This document shows positions 1 through 10,419 of a stretch of DNA of 64,000 bases, piece by piece. Position 1 is the stretch's first letter, and each line of letters begins with the position of its first letter. Location of the stretch: contig JAJKFL010000003.1 of NCBI GenBank assembly GCA_021186555.1, positions 29,934,908 through 29,998,907 of the forward strand. Reading direction: 5' to 3'. Below the pieces are notes generated by a model. It did no database searches. It saw only the letters and a list, made by a program, of their open reading frames with translations, and was not told the DNA's origin. This stretch comes from Reticulitermes speratus (taxonomy: Eukaryota; Arthropoda; Insecta; Blattodea; Rhinotermitidae). Position numbers and translations under genes: made by a program.

Positions 1-718
1 ACCATGGAAACCCGAGTGTGACACATGCCTAACTCAAAAACCAAGTGTATTATACTTGCACACTGGGAATAAGCTGTATTACTTAACAATCCCAATTTAT
101 TTGTCTTCGGTATGAATGAACAGGTCAGTCCCGTTTCTTTTTAAATACCTGACTTTCTGTCAATATTATAGAAGTAACTATGCTGAAATACTTCAGTATT
201 TAACATTACAATGGTATGGCATAAGAAGTATACTAAGAGTTTTCCGGTTCCCTTTAACTTACTTGGACCTATATCAAACATTCTCAGCATGAGTTTTGGC
301 CCCAGACGTGACTATAAATGTTTACAAGGACGATTAACCTAGATTTTCCGGCTAGGTCTACATTAGACTTCACACTGATATGCCCTTATAAAATTTGTGA
401 AACGAAACAGCGAAACAGCAAACTTTCGTGTCTTTGCTGTCGGAAAACCAACTTACTCAGTTTCCCTGGGAAGACTGCGAAGGTTCGAATATTTTCGAAG
501 CCTCTCGAAACCAGTGGAGGTGAGATTTTTCTTAGTTGTGCTCCATTCCTGTATCACTGCCACTGTGCTGGCAATCACACCGACCTTGTCCAAGAAGCAA
601 CGTGTGCAGTGGTTATAGTCACATTCCGAGGAGTCCAGGTCGCAGCTTCAAGAGAATGACCGGGGCGGGCACTTCGTGACCGTGCAGTGTAAGGGCTCTA
701 GCTACAGAAGCATCACCA

Positions 719-948
719 ATACACACCACATACATACATGCATACACACACACACAGAGATACACACATACAAACATACATACACACACATATATATACG
801 TACATACATATACATACATAACATTACATTACATACATACATACACACATACATACATACATACATACACACATATACATACATACTTACGTACATACAT
901 ACATACATAAATACATACATGCATACATAAACATACATACAATCCTGC
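719..948. repeat. (TACA)n/(CATA)n microsatellite
   Basis: About 230 bp of imperfect tetranucleotide repeats (tacatacata, with CACA and TATA interruptions). It produces long low-complexity open frames on both strands (Tyr-Val-Cys and His-Thr-Tyr strings) that are not genes. Confidence 0.95.
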
Positions 949-950
949 AC

Positions 951-2740
951 ACAAAGTTTAGAGTGACAACAAGATGTGGAAAAAAGTTCATAAAATACAA
1001 AACGTACAAAAATAATACAATAAAACATTACATCTGCTTCACACAAAATATTCAAATGTTAACTAGATCACTTATACACAGCAGGTAATACGATTGTGAG
1101 TCACTTTCCAACAGTACAAATTCTTCAACGGGATAAAGAGTGTGTACGTAAGTGGCATAGCACGTATCTTTGTGAAAACATGAAAAGTTGGTGCTAGGCT
1201 ATGAAGACGCCACATACTCCTTGTACTAATACAGTGAAGACCTGAATTTGTTTGAAATTGTTCTTGGTTATCAGTAAACAGGTATCGTTGCTGATACTGA
1301 TGGGGGATAGCCTCATTAATCAAGTGGGGTGAAATGTAGGGGCATATTTTGAAAGCATAACGAGGGGAAGGGGGAAAAGACCGTTACAGAAACCAAAATG
1401 AGGCAACAAGTTCTTTACCTTTTGGTAAACACAGAAATTGCCTCAAACAATAAAGTTCTTCAAATTTCATGCATCAGGGAATTTGTTTTATGAATTTTAA
1501 CCACACGCCCCAATCAATCTGACACTTCCCTTAACATACACAACCAACTAGGCGCTTTATAAAATATCCTCACTTCTTCCTCAGCTCTGATTTTTCGAAA
1601 CTCATACACTTGGTTAATGATTCACACCTTCTGTAAAATTCTCCTCTCCCACGCACGCATTTCACTTGACATTATCCTGCTCAATGAGTGACCATATTTT
1701 ACACCCACACATTACAACTGGCTTTCAGTAAGTTAAACTAGTGTTTACGAAAATCTACGGTTTTCAGTTAAAGGTCCTGGAGGGGATTTGACCTAGGAGA
1801 GTGAAGCAATGTGTAACATAGACAGGACCTTCGTTATTTATAACACAACTCATTTAAAAGTTTAGATTGGTAAAATAAAGGGAGGTCACGAGGGGCTGGG
1901 AAAGCAGATGGAATAGAATTGATTTAAAATCCACACAGAATGGTGGGGGAGGTGGCGCTGGGGAAACGGCAATTTTTAACACTAGTAAGGAAATGGGTGG
2001 ATAATAGTATGAGGATTCTTAAGAAAGAAAGGAGCTGTGGCGACGGATCGTGTATTAGATGTGTTAAGTGCCTTAGCAGTGATTAACATTCGGGCTCGGT
2101 TACCCTGCATTTTGTTAGATTCAGGTCGGATGATATTGCCACGAGAGTCGCTCAATTAAAGTAAATGCTCGGCCCACTACGCGGAAGAAAACTGTAAAAA
2201 TTACAGAGGTTAATAATTTTGAACACGTTGATGCTGGGATTCGCTGTAAAGTTACTAACATGAACATGCTCAAATTTAAATTGGGAACCGAATAGATTCA
2301 ATACATGAAACGTGGCAAAAAGCATCTTCTATTATTTCCGTCCTATGTATAAATAACATGTAAAAAAGAGACGACGTAACAATACACAGAAAAATGTATA
2401 AAACCACTGTAAAGTATTTTTATATCCTGGGAGGAGTATTGGTTGTTTATATGGATGGTGGGGGGTTGAACTCCCGGGATGACAGAAAAACCACATGGCA
2501 TGAAACCGCACCAATTTCATCGCTATCAATGGCAATCATTTTAACGACCAGGGCGTGGATGACATGCATTTGAATTCGTTCGAATGAAACGTGACGATCG
2601 GTAGCCGCTGAGTGATGAGGTGTGGTGGGGCAGTATTCATATTAGCAGTCCGTGCCAAAAATTACATTGCAGCTTGTCTCATGGACTCAAACAACAAAAC
2701 AAGCCCCAGCAGTTTAGTGAGAGCTGAGTTCTCACGGTGG
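951..2740. other. Anonymous AT-rich DNA, no gene seen
   Basis: No recognisable protein, RNA gene or clear repeat was found in this stretch. Open frames are shorter than 85 codons and unlike known families. A purine-rich patch (about 1360-1380) and a B-box-like string near 2465 are too weak to call. Confidence 0.5.
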
Positions 2741-2741
2741 C

Positions 2742-2955
2742 GACTGAGAAGATTACTGTCTTCTGGGATGTGACGCCGTGTAGTCTGGTAGCAATTTATT
2801 AATGTTTAGGAAGAACATCCACCTCCGTTTTCCACGCATGACTGTTCTTTTACCCTGAAGACGGCAATCGTGTGTCCCGCCGAAACGTTGCTAAGTTCCT
2901 ACAAGAATACACGGTGTCACGTCGTAAAAGTCAAGTGTTCTTCTGACTTCCTGTC
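2742..2955. mobile_element. Foldback element, family FB1, copy 1
   Basis: Imperfect palindrome. The left arm (about 2742-2813) is the reverse complement of the right arm (about 2879-2955); both carry a GACRCCGTGTA block. The centre holds a CTGAAGA...GCCGAAACGTTG motif (2846-2895). The left arm is similar in sequence to the 38.6-kb element (both begin GTTCTCACGGTGG) and to the one at 18.0 kb. No open frame. Probably a non-autonomous mobile element; the mechanism of movement is not visible. Confidence 0.7.
2846..2895 (+). ncRNA. Hammerhead-like motif
   Basis: CTGAAGA at 2855-2861, an extra C, a 3-bp stem (GGC/GCC) closing a 13-nt loop, GAA at 2882-2884, then ACGT and T. The following GCTAAG pairs 5 of 6 (one G-U) with the upstream TTTACC-side strand. 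All conserved core residues are present. Activity is unknown; the short stem II and the extra base argue for weak or no cleavage. Confidence 0.4.
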
Positions 2956-3224
2956 TTTGTCTCTGTAGATCCAATTGACTCATCTGTCAGTGTTTCGCGT
3001 GTCACTCAATTCAATGTCGCGATAGTATTCGCGACCTGCACGGTGGAGGCCCCGAGATCGATTCTCGACCACGAAGCCGGCTATCTTGATTGAGTTTTAC
3101 GTGATTTTCCGTAGGATCTCCATGAAAATACTGCGCTAGTGCAGTAAGACGAGCCTCGACCGACTCTTTCATATTCTCCTAAGTTATTATTGCCATTCCA
3201 TTGTATATAGGCCTAAACAAAGCA

Positions 3225-3340
3225 GTATATAAGTACGTACGTATGTATTTATGTATATACGTACGCATGATGTACGTATGTGTGTATGAATGCATGCATG
3301 TACGTGAGTGTATGTACGAAATCATGCATGTATGCAAAAG
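3225..3340. repeat. Degenerate TACG/TATG microsatellite
   Basis: Alternating gtacgtatg, gcatgcatg and tgtatgtac strings over about 115 bp, rich in short palindromes. Confidence 0.8.
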
Positions 3341-3477
3341 CAGATTATCGGACCGATAAATGAATGCAGAAACAGGCAAAATTAAATTACGGCGCAGCTT
3401 TTATTAACCCTTCTCACAAAGGGTCAGAAAGGTATAAGGAAAGAAAGATTAGTATTTTACTTGTCAATGTATATCTT

Positions 3478-3560
3478 GGTTCGCCAGGCAGTAGAGCAGC
3501 TGGATACAAGCCGGACGACTGCGGCTCGACTTCCAACAAAGATGGAATTTTGCTCTCCGC
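3478..3560 (+). mobile_element. tRNA-like SINE head, degenerate
   Basis: The sequence has an A-box-like string (GGCAGTAGAGCAGCTGG) and a B-box-like string (GGCTCGACTTCC) at tRNA-like spacing. It reads as the 5' head of an old tRNA-derived SINE. No matching tail or target duplication is visible. Confidence 0.35.
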
Positions 3561-4043
3561 TACAAGCTGATACAAACAAAAAAGCTAGTCAGAGTAACAC
3601 ACCTACGGTCTAGAAATCAGCCACGATAATATTGACGCAATTGCAATTTTTAAAAATTCTTAAATTAGCAAGACATTTGTTGTGTGAATATGGAATTAAC
3701 TTTCTCTTGGATGACCCACGTGCCTTCCCATTAACAAGAAGGGTCGAATGACATAATACCCAGTACAAAACTTCACACCCCTTTTAATTTAAATGGTTAA
3801 TCGCTTTCGAATTTCTGCCCACTAACAAGCAGCTCGGATAGTTGTAACGTTACTAATGTCTTGAGCTTTCCACAGCGGTCTGGTTGAGGACTCCGTTCTT
3901 CTGGGACAGAATGCAACGTCACTCTCGACGTTTCGAAAGAGGCCTTCACATCGACATGACATGTGTTCTGGATTTGTTCCAACAAATAAGATTCTAGCTG
4001 CATTCATATTCTACGCATAGTTGTAGCGTTTACCGTACCAGTT

Positions 4044-4316
4044 AAACCAATCCCAGTACAGGCTTGGACAGGACCTTAGGTCTCCAGGAGGTTGAGGCTC
4101 CCAGAATTTCTAGACAATCGGCAAATTAAAGTGGCAAGATTGTCAGTCCTACGCAACAGCCGCCTTTATCCCCAGGAGATGACCTGGTACTCATTTCTGT
4201 TAGAGGCTGAGTCGACCTCAGGGCCATAGTGCGGCCGGAAGGAATAAGCCATTCAGAATCACAGTGACCCATAGGGAATCGAACCGCGACCTTCCGGCTT
4301 GTAGCGCAGTGCCAGC
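4044..4316 (-). mobile_element. SINE family C, 5'-truncated
   Basis: Minus-strand copy of the element at 20286-20575 and 35525-35737, with shared blocks such as TCTAGACAATCGGCAAAT and GAGGCTGAGTCGACC. It is flanked by a perfect 12-bp target-site duplication, ACCGTACCAGTT, at 4032-4043 and 4317-4328. The head stops within the tRNA-like part, so the copy is 5'-truncated. The 3' end on the minus strand is GGGATTGG followed by TTTAACTGG, not poly-A. Confidence 0.85.
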
Positions 4317-4329
4317 ACCGTACCAGTTG

Positions 4330-6360
4330 ACAAGTTGAAGCATTATTACATGAATGACAAAGCACAAATCCAGACTCTTTTACACCCAAGAGTAATGGTA
4401 ATCTGACAGACCCAGTTCTTTTGGGGATTCAATATTTTCATGAGTTAGCACAATTACAACTGTACTCTACGCACGGGCCGTTCAACAAACAGCAGTGCTG
4501 TCACAAATTGTCAATAGTGCAGCCATTTGAATCACAGCAAAATATTAGCATACAGCTGAGCACGTATCGCTCGCACCGGGGAGGCTCAAAGTTTCGAAAT
4601 TCGAGAAAAGCTTAGCAAAACAAAAGGTTTGTGTATATCTTTGTCCCCCCTAAATGCAGCAAACAAGCAAGTAAGTAAATATGGAAGAAAGGAACGAAGG
4701 AGAAAGGGAAGAAGGAATGAATTTGGCGGCAATTTAATTTCCGGCCAAATTATAATTCACAGGAATCATCTCTCCATCAGCGTCGCAGCAAATGTGTTAA
4801 TCATAAAATTTTTGATCAGCGATTCATTCAAATCAAATAAAAAGTCTCTAACCTCTATACTGTAATCATCAAAGCTGTGACAGGCTTACATAGTTTTTAT
4901 CTCGTCTGTATCCATTGGGAGAGTGAAAAACGTCCATTCGGGATGTGAGGGTACACGCGTGCATGTGTCCTGTTTATCGGTGTATACAGCGCGGAGTAGC
5001 ACCACCTATATTTCCCGTATATAGTAATGATCTGAGCAATATACGGGCTATAAAACCCTACACTCTAAACTCGTTAGCTATACACTGTGTACTAGGGCTG
5101 ATTTCCAAATGAGGGGATGAGGTTTGGAGGGCTTTGGTGGGGTAGTGAAGAGTAGCGACAGAGAGGGAGGGAGGTGTAGAGTGATAAATTGATTTTCAAA
5201 ATTCACCCACCACCACAAAACGAAGAGTACACCAATCCACTAGTCATTAACAGGGATACTCCTATCCGTAAAGTATGGAAACCCCACTGTAGTAATTTAT
5301 GTCGTCACACGTTGAAGAGTGAAAAAAAAAAAACAGCCGCGTTAGGTCGTCAATGATTTAGAGATGTGGTCCAGCTGATGGACGCCAGTTAGTGAAGCTT
5401 AAGGTGCATAGCAGGTGCAAGACAGGGATGCACAAATGGGACAGTGAAGCAAAGACATATGTTGGGACTTAACTGAGGGCGGAATTCTTCGTCCTTCAGT
5501 GACCTTTGCAGAAAATATGGTACCATATCTTACAACAGGCCAACGCAGTACTAAGTATTCTCATTGTACAAGTATTCTAGTGACATAAAGAAGAGTATAT
5601 TTCATTTATTAGCCAAAGAAAACGCACTCTGCCTTAAAAGTATGTAGCCAGTTGAATGTTTACGATATGTAAACAGCTTTTTCTCACCACAGAGAATTGC
5701 TTGAAAAAAAAAAGGGGCGTTGTTTCAAGTTACTATAACCGCATTTTACAAAAGCGTATGGCGATATAAATAAAATAATATTAAGAATTTGAAATTTTTT
5801 CTCACCCAGACCTATAACGCGGAAAATATAAATTTAAAACTACAACCTATCATACAGGTGCTGTTATTTAATTCTGAATGCCCGATTTTCTGTGCCAAAA
5901 TTCACTTTCTGAAAGGAATATAGTGTGAAAAGACTTCCCACTCTTGTGAATACTGGAGGGGGTTGTATTTGAGTGGGAGAAATCTGGAGTTTTAATAGCC
6001 GTGTATTGTGAACGTGATAGCAACATAGGGGAGGGAATAATATACACGTGTAGGCTATGTACAGATTTGTTCTGTATTCTGTGTACGTACAATTAGAGGT
6101 AATTTTTACACAACACATATTCAAAGCATACTGGGCATATTCACACGACTACGTCATTAATAAATTGCAATGGATTCCGAAAATCTGGTTTCGACATCAT
6201 CGCAGCCATATCCTCTTTCTCTCTGGTTCTGCATACACATATTTGTATACTCGCTGCCGATAAAATATTATTAAAATATGATACTCGTATGCAAAGATTT
6301 GTGTCTGTGAGTAGGCTTACCATAGCTTTCAGAATGAAGTCAAGCACAAGGTGAAGTTAA
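4330..6360. other. Anonymous DNA, no gene seen
   Basis: I see no gene, repeat family or RNA. Minor features are an A11 run at 5322 and an A11 run at 5704. Open frames are all below 90 codons and unrecognised. Confidence 0.5.
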
Positions 6361-6367
6361 AGTTAAA

Positions 6368-6420
6368 GTCGTGCAGATTAATTCATTAAGCACAGCGCTT
6401 AATGAATTAATCTGCACGAC
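6368..6420. repeat. Perfect 24-bp inverted repeat with 5-nt loop
   Basis: Arms 6368-6391 and 6397-6420 are exact reverse complements around the loop acagc. It is preceded by two GTTAAA repeats. Either strand would fold into a 24-bp perfect hairpin. It is too short for a typical miRNA precursor and has no flanking target duplication that I can see. Confidence 0.95.
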
Positions 6421-6484
6421 AGGGATGACGTATAGGTGAGTGCAAGTACAGTTCTAGTCTTTCTTACGTTCGGCACTACATAAA

Positions 6485-6700
6485 GGTGGGTGGTTAGCTT
6501 CACGTTTCAACCCCAAATAGTCCCGGGAAAGACCCTACAATACCCGTCTAGAGCCATCCTGGAGACTGTGGCAAAAATTAAATGTCCGCCCCACTGGTAA
6601 TCGAACTCACAACCTCCAGTCGTATAGCCCCTATTCACAAACGTAGCATGGATACCCCACACTGCAGTATTAATGCTAGTGACAAGCAGAAAAGGCACGC
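6485..6700 (-). mobile_element. SINE family A, diverged copy
   Basis: Contains the family landmarks in order: GTGGGTGGTTAGCTTCACG, CCCGGGAAAGACCC, a GGAGACTGTGG body piece, and a B-box-like GGTAATCGAACTCACAACC region that is the reverse complement of a tRNA T-arm. Much more diverged than the 21.1-kb copy. Confidence 0.6.
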
Positions 6701-7007
6701 TAATTAAAATAAACTAAACGTTTTCTAGGTTAGCAGCCCAAAAAACATTTCGTTCATATAGAAAGGTTCAAAGAAAAATATAATAAATTTTCAAAGGCAA
6801 GAATAACAATAATCACTTAAATAACCTTCTGAATAACAGGAAACTAAAGTCTGCAGCAAAGCTCAGATCACACACTGGCTACACACCTGCATATCGCATC
6901 CACCTTAATATTATCCTGCAGTCTCAGCCTAGTCTCTTCCTGTGAAATTTTTCCTCTAGAATTTTTTGGCAAATTCTTAGCTGTTCTTAAGGGAAGTGTA
7001 AACAAAA

Positions 7008-7048
7008 TTTAAATAATAATAATAATTATATTATTATTATTATTATTC
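7008..7048. repeat. (AAT)n/(ATT)n palindromic microsatellite
   Basis: AATAATAATAAT is followed directly by ATTATTATTATT, giving a trinucleotide repeat that is also a hairpin. Confidence 0.9.
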
Positions 7049-7049
7049 T

Positions 7050-8080
7050 ACAGAAACAGCTCCTTCATGAATGTCTCAGAGACACACAGACCTATTCAGG
7101 ACACAGAAAAGTTTCCTAGTGTATGAGTACGTGTATATACCTAACAGTGACATCGGTACAGGGCCTTAAATGCTCAGTCGTTTACGAACTAAATGGAGAG
7201 TATGACAAGTTATTTTTCGAGTCGAATTTAATTCTTGGAGCAGTAATATTACTTCGATGACACATGGACTGACAGCATTGACTACTGGTCTGCCTGAACG
7301 AAAGGCAACAGCCACCATGTCTAAACTCTGCATTCGAACAAAATATCCCTGGGTGAAAGAGTGTGCGGTGACACGAGCGCAAAACAGGCTCAGTTTCATC
7401 AAGTGCGTGTTATACTTTGAAACGGAACCATGTATTCTGTATACCTAGGGGGTCCTAATGACCTAATGATACCAAACCGAATGCTACGAAACTGCACACG
7501 GAATTTGAACGAACACGGAAATCCAGGGGTGGGGGTGGTCAGAAAAGGAAGGGGTGCAAACCTAACAGCATGATTTATAACGAGCACCGACACAGACAGA
7601 CAGACATGATGCGTTATGTGTTAGTCGTATTGATTTAATATTGGAATATCGGATCTCCGCCCCCATTGCCACCGATATTCAACCAATAACAAGCAGACAC
7701 AAGGAGGATCCAGCGAACGAAAATACGGATATAAATGCAATACGTATGTGTGATGTGTGTCTGTCTGTGACTATTTAGCCAGGAAGCCTGGTGTGAGGGA
7801 GGGCATCAATGAGACAAAAATGGTTCATCATATGAAATATACATTAAGCTGTCGGTCGATGTGTCTCATATGCATGCATTTGGTTTTGTTTGTTAATTCA
7901 GCCTTTCTTGTTTTGGGTTCTGATTCATCGGCCAGAAAATGAAGCTGTAAGGTAAAAAATAGCTGTAAAATGCTAATCAAGCTTCCAGTATTGATTGTCG
8001 TCGGGTTTATAGAGCACCATTTTGAATTCGGGATAATGGTGTCAGTGATAAATCTTACAAAGAGAAACATAACATGAAAT
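7050..8080. other. Anonymous DNA, no gene seen
   Basis: No recognisable coding or repeat content. Open frames up to about 80 codons were inspected and do not resemble known families. Confidence 0.45.
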
Positions 8081-8139
8081 TATGAGCTTGAGTTGTTCGA
8101 TATTCACGAGTCGTAAATTAATCAGGCTTACAGAAATGG

Positions 8140-8580
8140 TGGACAACATAAGGGTGATGATGCAGTGCAGAACAACGGACATTTTGAGCATCATGTTTTC
8201 CGGAGGAACTAAGAAACATCCAGAGTTGCTAGTCCGATTTATCGTGATGTACTGGTACAATGGAATTACTCTTCTGGAGGGAGAAAATTCTGAAAACTCT
8301 TGTCCGAATTGTTGGCGTTCTGTCGTACAATGGACATACTGTTCAGGAGAACCTCAGAAGAGACTGGACACAGCCTTTCGGATTGCTGGAATGTGGTATA
8401 ACCACAATATTCTTCACGCGTCAAATTATCATGGAAACTCGATCAATGTCTGCACCACTGGAATTCAGTAGCAACAAGGGTAATATTCTCCTGGATGACC
8501 GAGACAGACGTGGTAAGGTCTGTCCGAATTATGACTATTTAATGATAGCATAGCAATATTCTGCTGCAAAAATAGAGACA
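8140..8580. repeat. Cryptic tandem array, about 70-bp units
   Basis: About six diverged units. The clearest pair is 8212-8281 and 8282-8351: GTCCGA recurs at 8232 and 8302, GTACAATGGA at 8255 and 8325, and CTNTTCNGGAG at 8270 and 8340, all exactly 70 bp apart. Weaker units continue to AATATTCTCCTGGA (8482) and AATATTCTGCTGCA (8554), and upstream to TTTTCCGGAGG (about 8200). The two overlapping plus-strand frames here (8082-8471 and 8260-8553) are best explained by this array. Confidence 0.65.
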
Positions 8581-9029
8581 GTTTCAGAAACACACGCCCC
8601 AATTGTTGTTTGCTCGAATCTGTCTCAAAAAAGGAAAATATTTCATTATTATCATTTCGATTAATTTCACATTCCAAAGGATTAATTATGTTACATATAA
8701 AAATATTACAATTTATGATTAGTATATTTTAATTGAGACAGAGAAAAGGTCTCGTGGCATATTAACGACGAATGTAGACTTTGGCAAGTGACAGAAAGAA
8801 GTACAGTTGCAACCAGCGTCAGGAAAACTAGTCTCCAGATGTAGACTTGCTTTTCGTACTAAATGTATATTAATATATGGCACTTAACAAAACACTATAT
8901 CTTCCTAAGAATTCAAATTTCAGAATTCAAATCACAGCATTATAATCATAAAATATATATGCAACCTGTTGCATGGCACAGCTTCACCTGAATGCAAAGA
9001 AATTAAACGCCGAAATATATTACACTAAT

Positions 9030-9225
9030 GTAGAGCTGCCCCTGTGCAAGCCATAAAGGAATGTGAGAGCGGAGGTATAGATGCAAGCACTGTTCAACGT
9101 CGGCACTAGCCACAGCTTCACAGGCCGTCTCCTGCCCCTACCGGGACTCGGACCACGAATCCTGAGTCGTCCATCCCGCAGCCTAGCCACTAGACCGACT
9201 ACTCTACCCGACTCGCCCCATACAG
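9030..9225 (-). mobile_element. tRNA-derived SINE (family D)
   Basis: On the minus strand the tRNA-like head has an A-box region TAGAGTAGTCGGTCTAGTGG and a B-box region GGTCCGAGTCCC, followed by a unique body to about 9035. Only one copy in the window. It could also be a tRNA pseudogene, but the body favours a SINE. Confidence 0.55.
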
Positions 9226-9399
9226 GCAGAACGCAATAAATGAATTTAATGTCCCTCAAGATGTAAGAGGCACAAGACTGAAAACTAAACGTACTTTGGT
9301 AGGTTAAACGATCAAGTTTCTGTGACATGCACTTAACAGTTTATAGATGCTCAATTAGGGAACCGTACATAGCTTGGCGCATATCACATCAGTAAACAA

Positions 9400-10400
9400 T
9401 ATCAGTCCACATATTTGCAAGCATGCAACGTGTCCGTCAGCAGCTACGAGTATTCTACCAGCAACTTCCCTAAAGCAGTGGGCAATGGTGGAAAGCAAAC
9501 ACCATCCTTTATGTGCTCCCAGGCGACGAAATGAAGTGGTGTAAGGTCAGGTGAACGAGATGGTCAAGGAATAGGACCATCCTTCCAAACTATTTCCGTG
9601 GAAACTTTCCATCCAAGAGGTCCCTGCTCCTTCCGTCTTGGTGGAATAGCAAGTCGCAAGAAAATCTTATTCCAAAATCGATATCAAGAATGCCTTCAGC
9701 ATGTCTAGGCTCACGATGACAGTCACAGTACTTTCGGCAAAAAAGGAAAGTCCCAAACACTTTTCCTTCTTTAGAAACAGCACAAGAGGCACTGAACTTG
9801 GGACGGTCCCTTGTGGGCAGCTTCAATCACTTCATACGAACTCCTGTTCCTCCAGATTCTAGTTTTATGTTGATTAACATGATCGGACAGACTGAGAGTG
9901 GCTTCGACACTACACACAATTTTGGCTGTAAAAACTTCGTTGTCTTCAAGTTTTGAAAGAACATCACAGCATAACGTGTTATGAACTTGATTTGGACTGT
10001 TACACTTTGCAACATTTGGTACTTTTGGCTTTTAAATCCACAAGAATTTTGCAGTAATTTGTGTACTGTCGATTGCAGCATTGCTTAATTAGTCGACAGC
10101 TTGTGTTGTTGATTCTCTGTGCACAAAAGCTGCTCGAACTTCATTCACCTTAGTTTCAGCGACCGCCTCTTTGCGGCTGAATTTTCCCTTTAGGAAAGCA
10201 ATCAGCCCCTCTGAACAAATTACACCACTTGTAGATGGACATTTTCATGGGCGGTTCCCTACCACAAGCTGTACGATGTCTCCTTTGCAACGATTCGTGA
10301 TACCAGGGCATACAGTAAGCTTCCAGCAACTGATATACTGCAGTCTTGCGCTACTGGGGGTAGAATTCAGAAACCCAAGTAGAGCGATTTCAAATCATAT
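9400..10400 (-). pseudogene. Decayed mariner-like (IS630/Tc1 superfamily) transposase
   Basis: Read on the minus strand through frameshifts and stops, successive blocks match the insect DDE transposase family. About 10270-10190 gives an N-terminal helix-turn-helix-like block (PPMKMSIYKW). About 10080-10000 gives STVHKLLQ. About 9930-9880 gives KIVCSVEATLSLSDHVN, where the family has S-D-E-A-T; the first catalytic Asp is read as Val at 9906-9908. About 9650-9600 gives FHQDG, which keeps the second Asp. About 9575-9510 gives PWPSRSPDLTPLHF, followed by EHIKDGVCFPPLP. Frames are broken several times, so the protein is dead. Family length is about 340 residues, which fits this span. No terminal inverted repeats were found. 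The superfamily is fairly sure; the subfamily is not. Confidence 0.75.
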
Positions 10401-10419
10401 TACCTGTCTGAACACGTTT

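Noticed and set aside
702..1055. 117-codon Tyr/Val/Cys-rich minus-strand ORF
   Set aside because: Translation of the TACA microsatellite.
8260..8553. Plus-strand frame with LVRIVGVLSYNGHTVQENLR, which faintly resembles an armadillo-repeat (ataxin-10-like) segment
   Set aside because: The match is short and stops at once, and the DNA here is a cryptic 70-bp tandem repeat that explains the frame.
9105..9225. Possible tRNA gene on the minus strand
   Set aside because: A- and B-box-like strings are present, but the arms do not pair well and the sequence continues into a SINE-like body.
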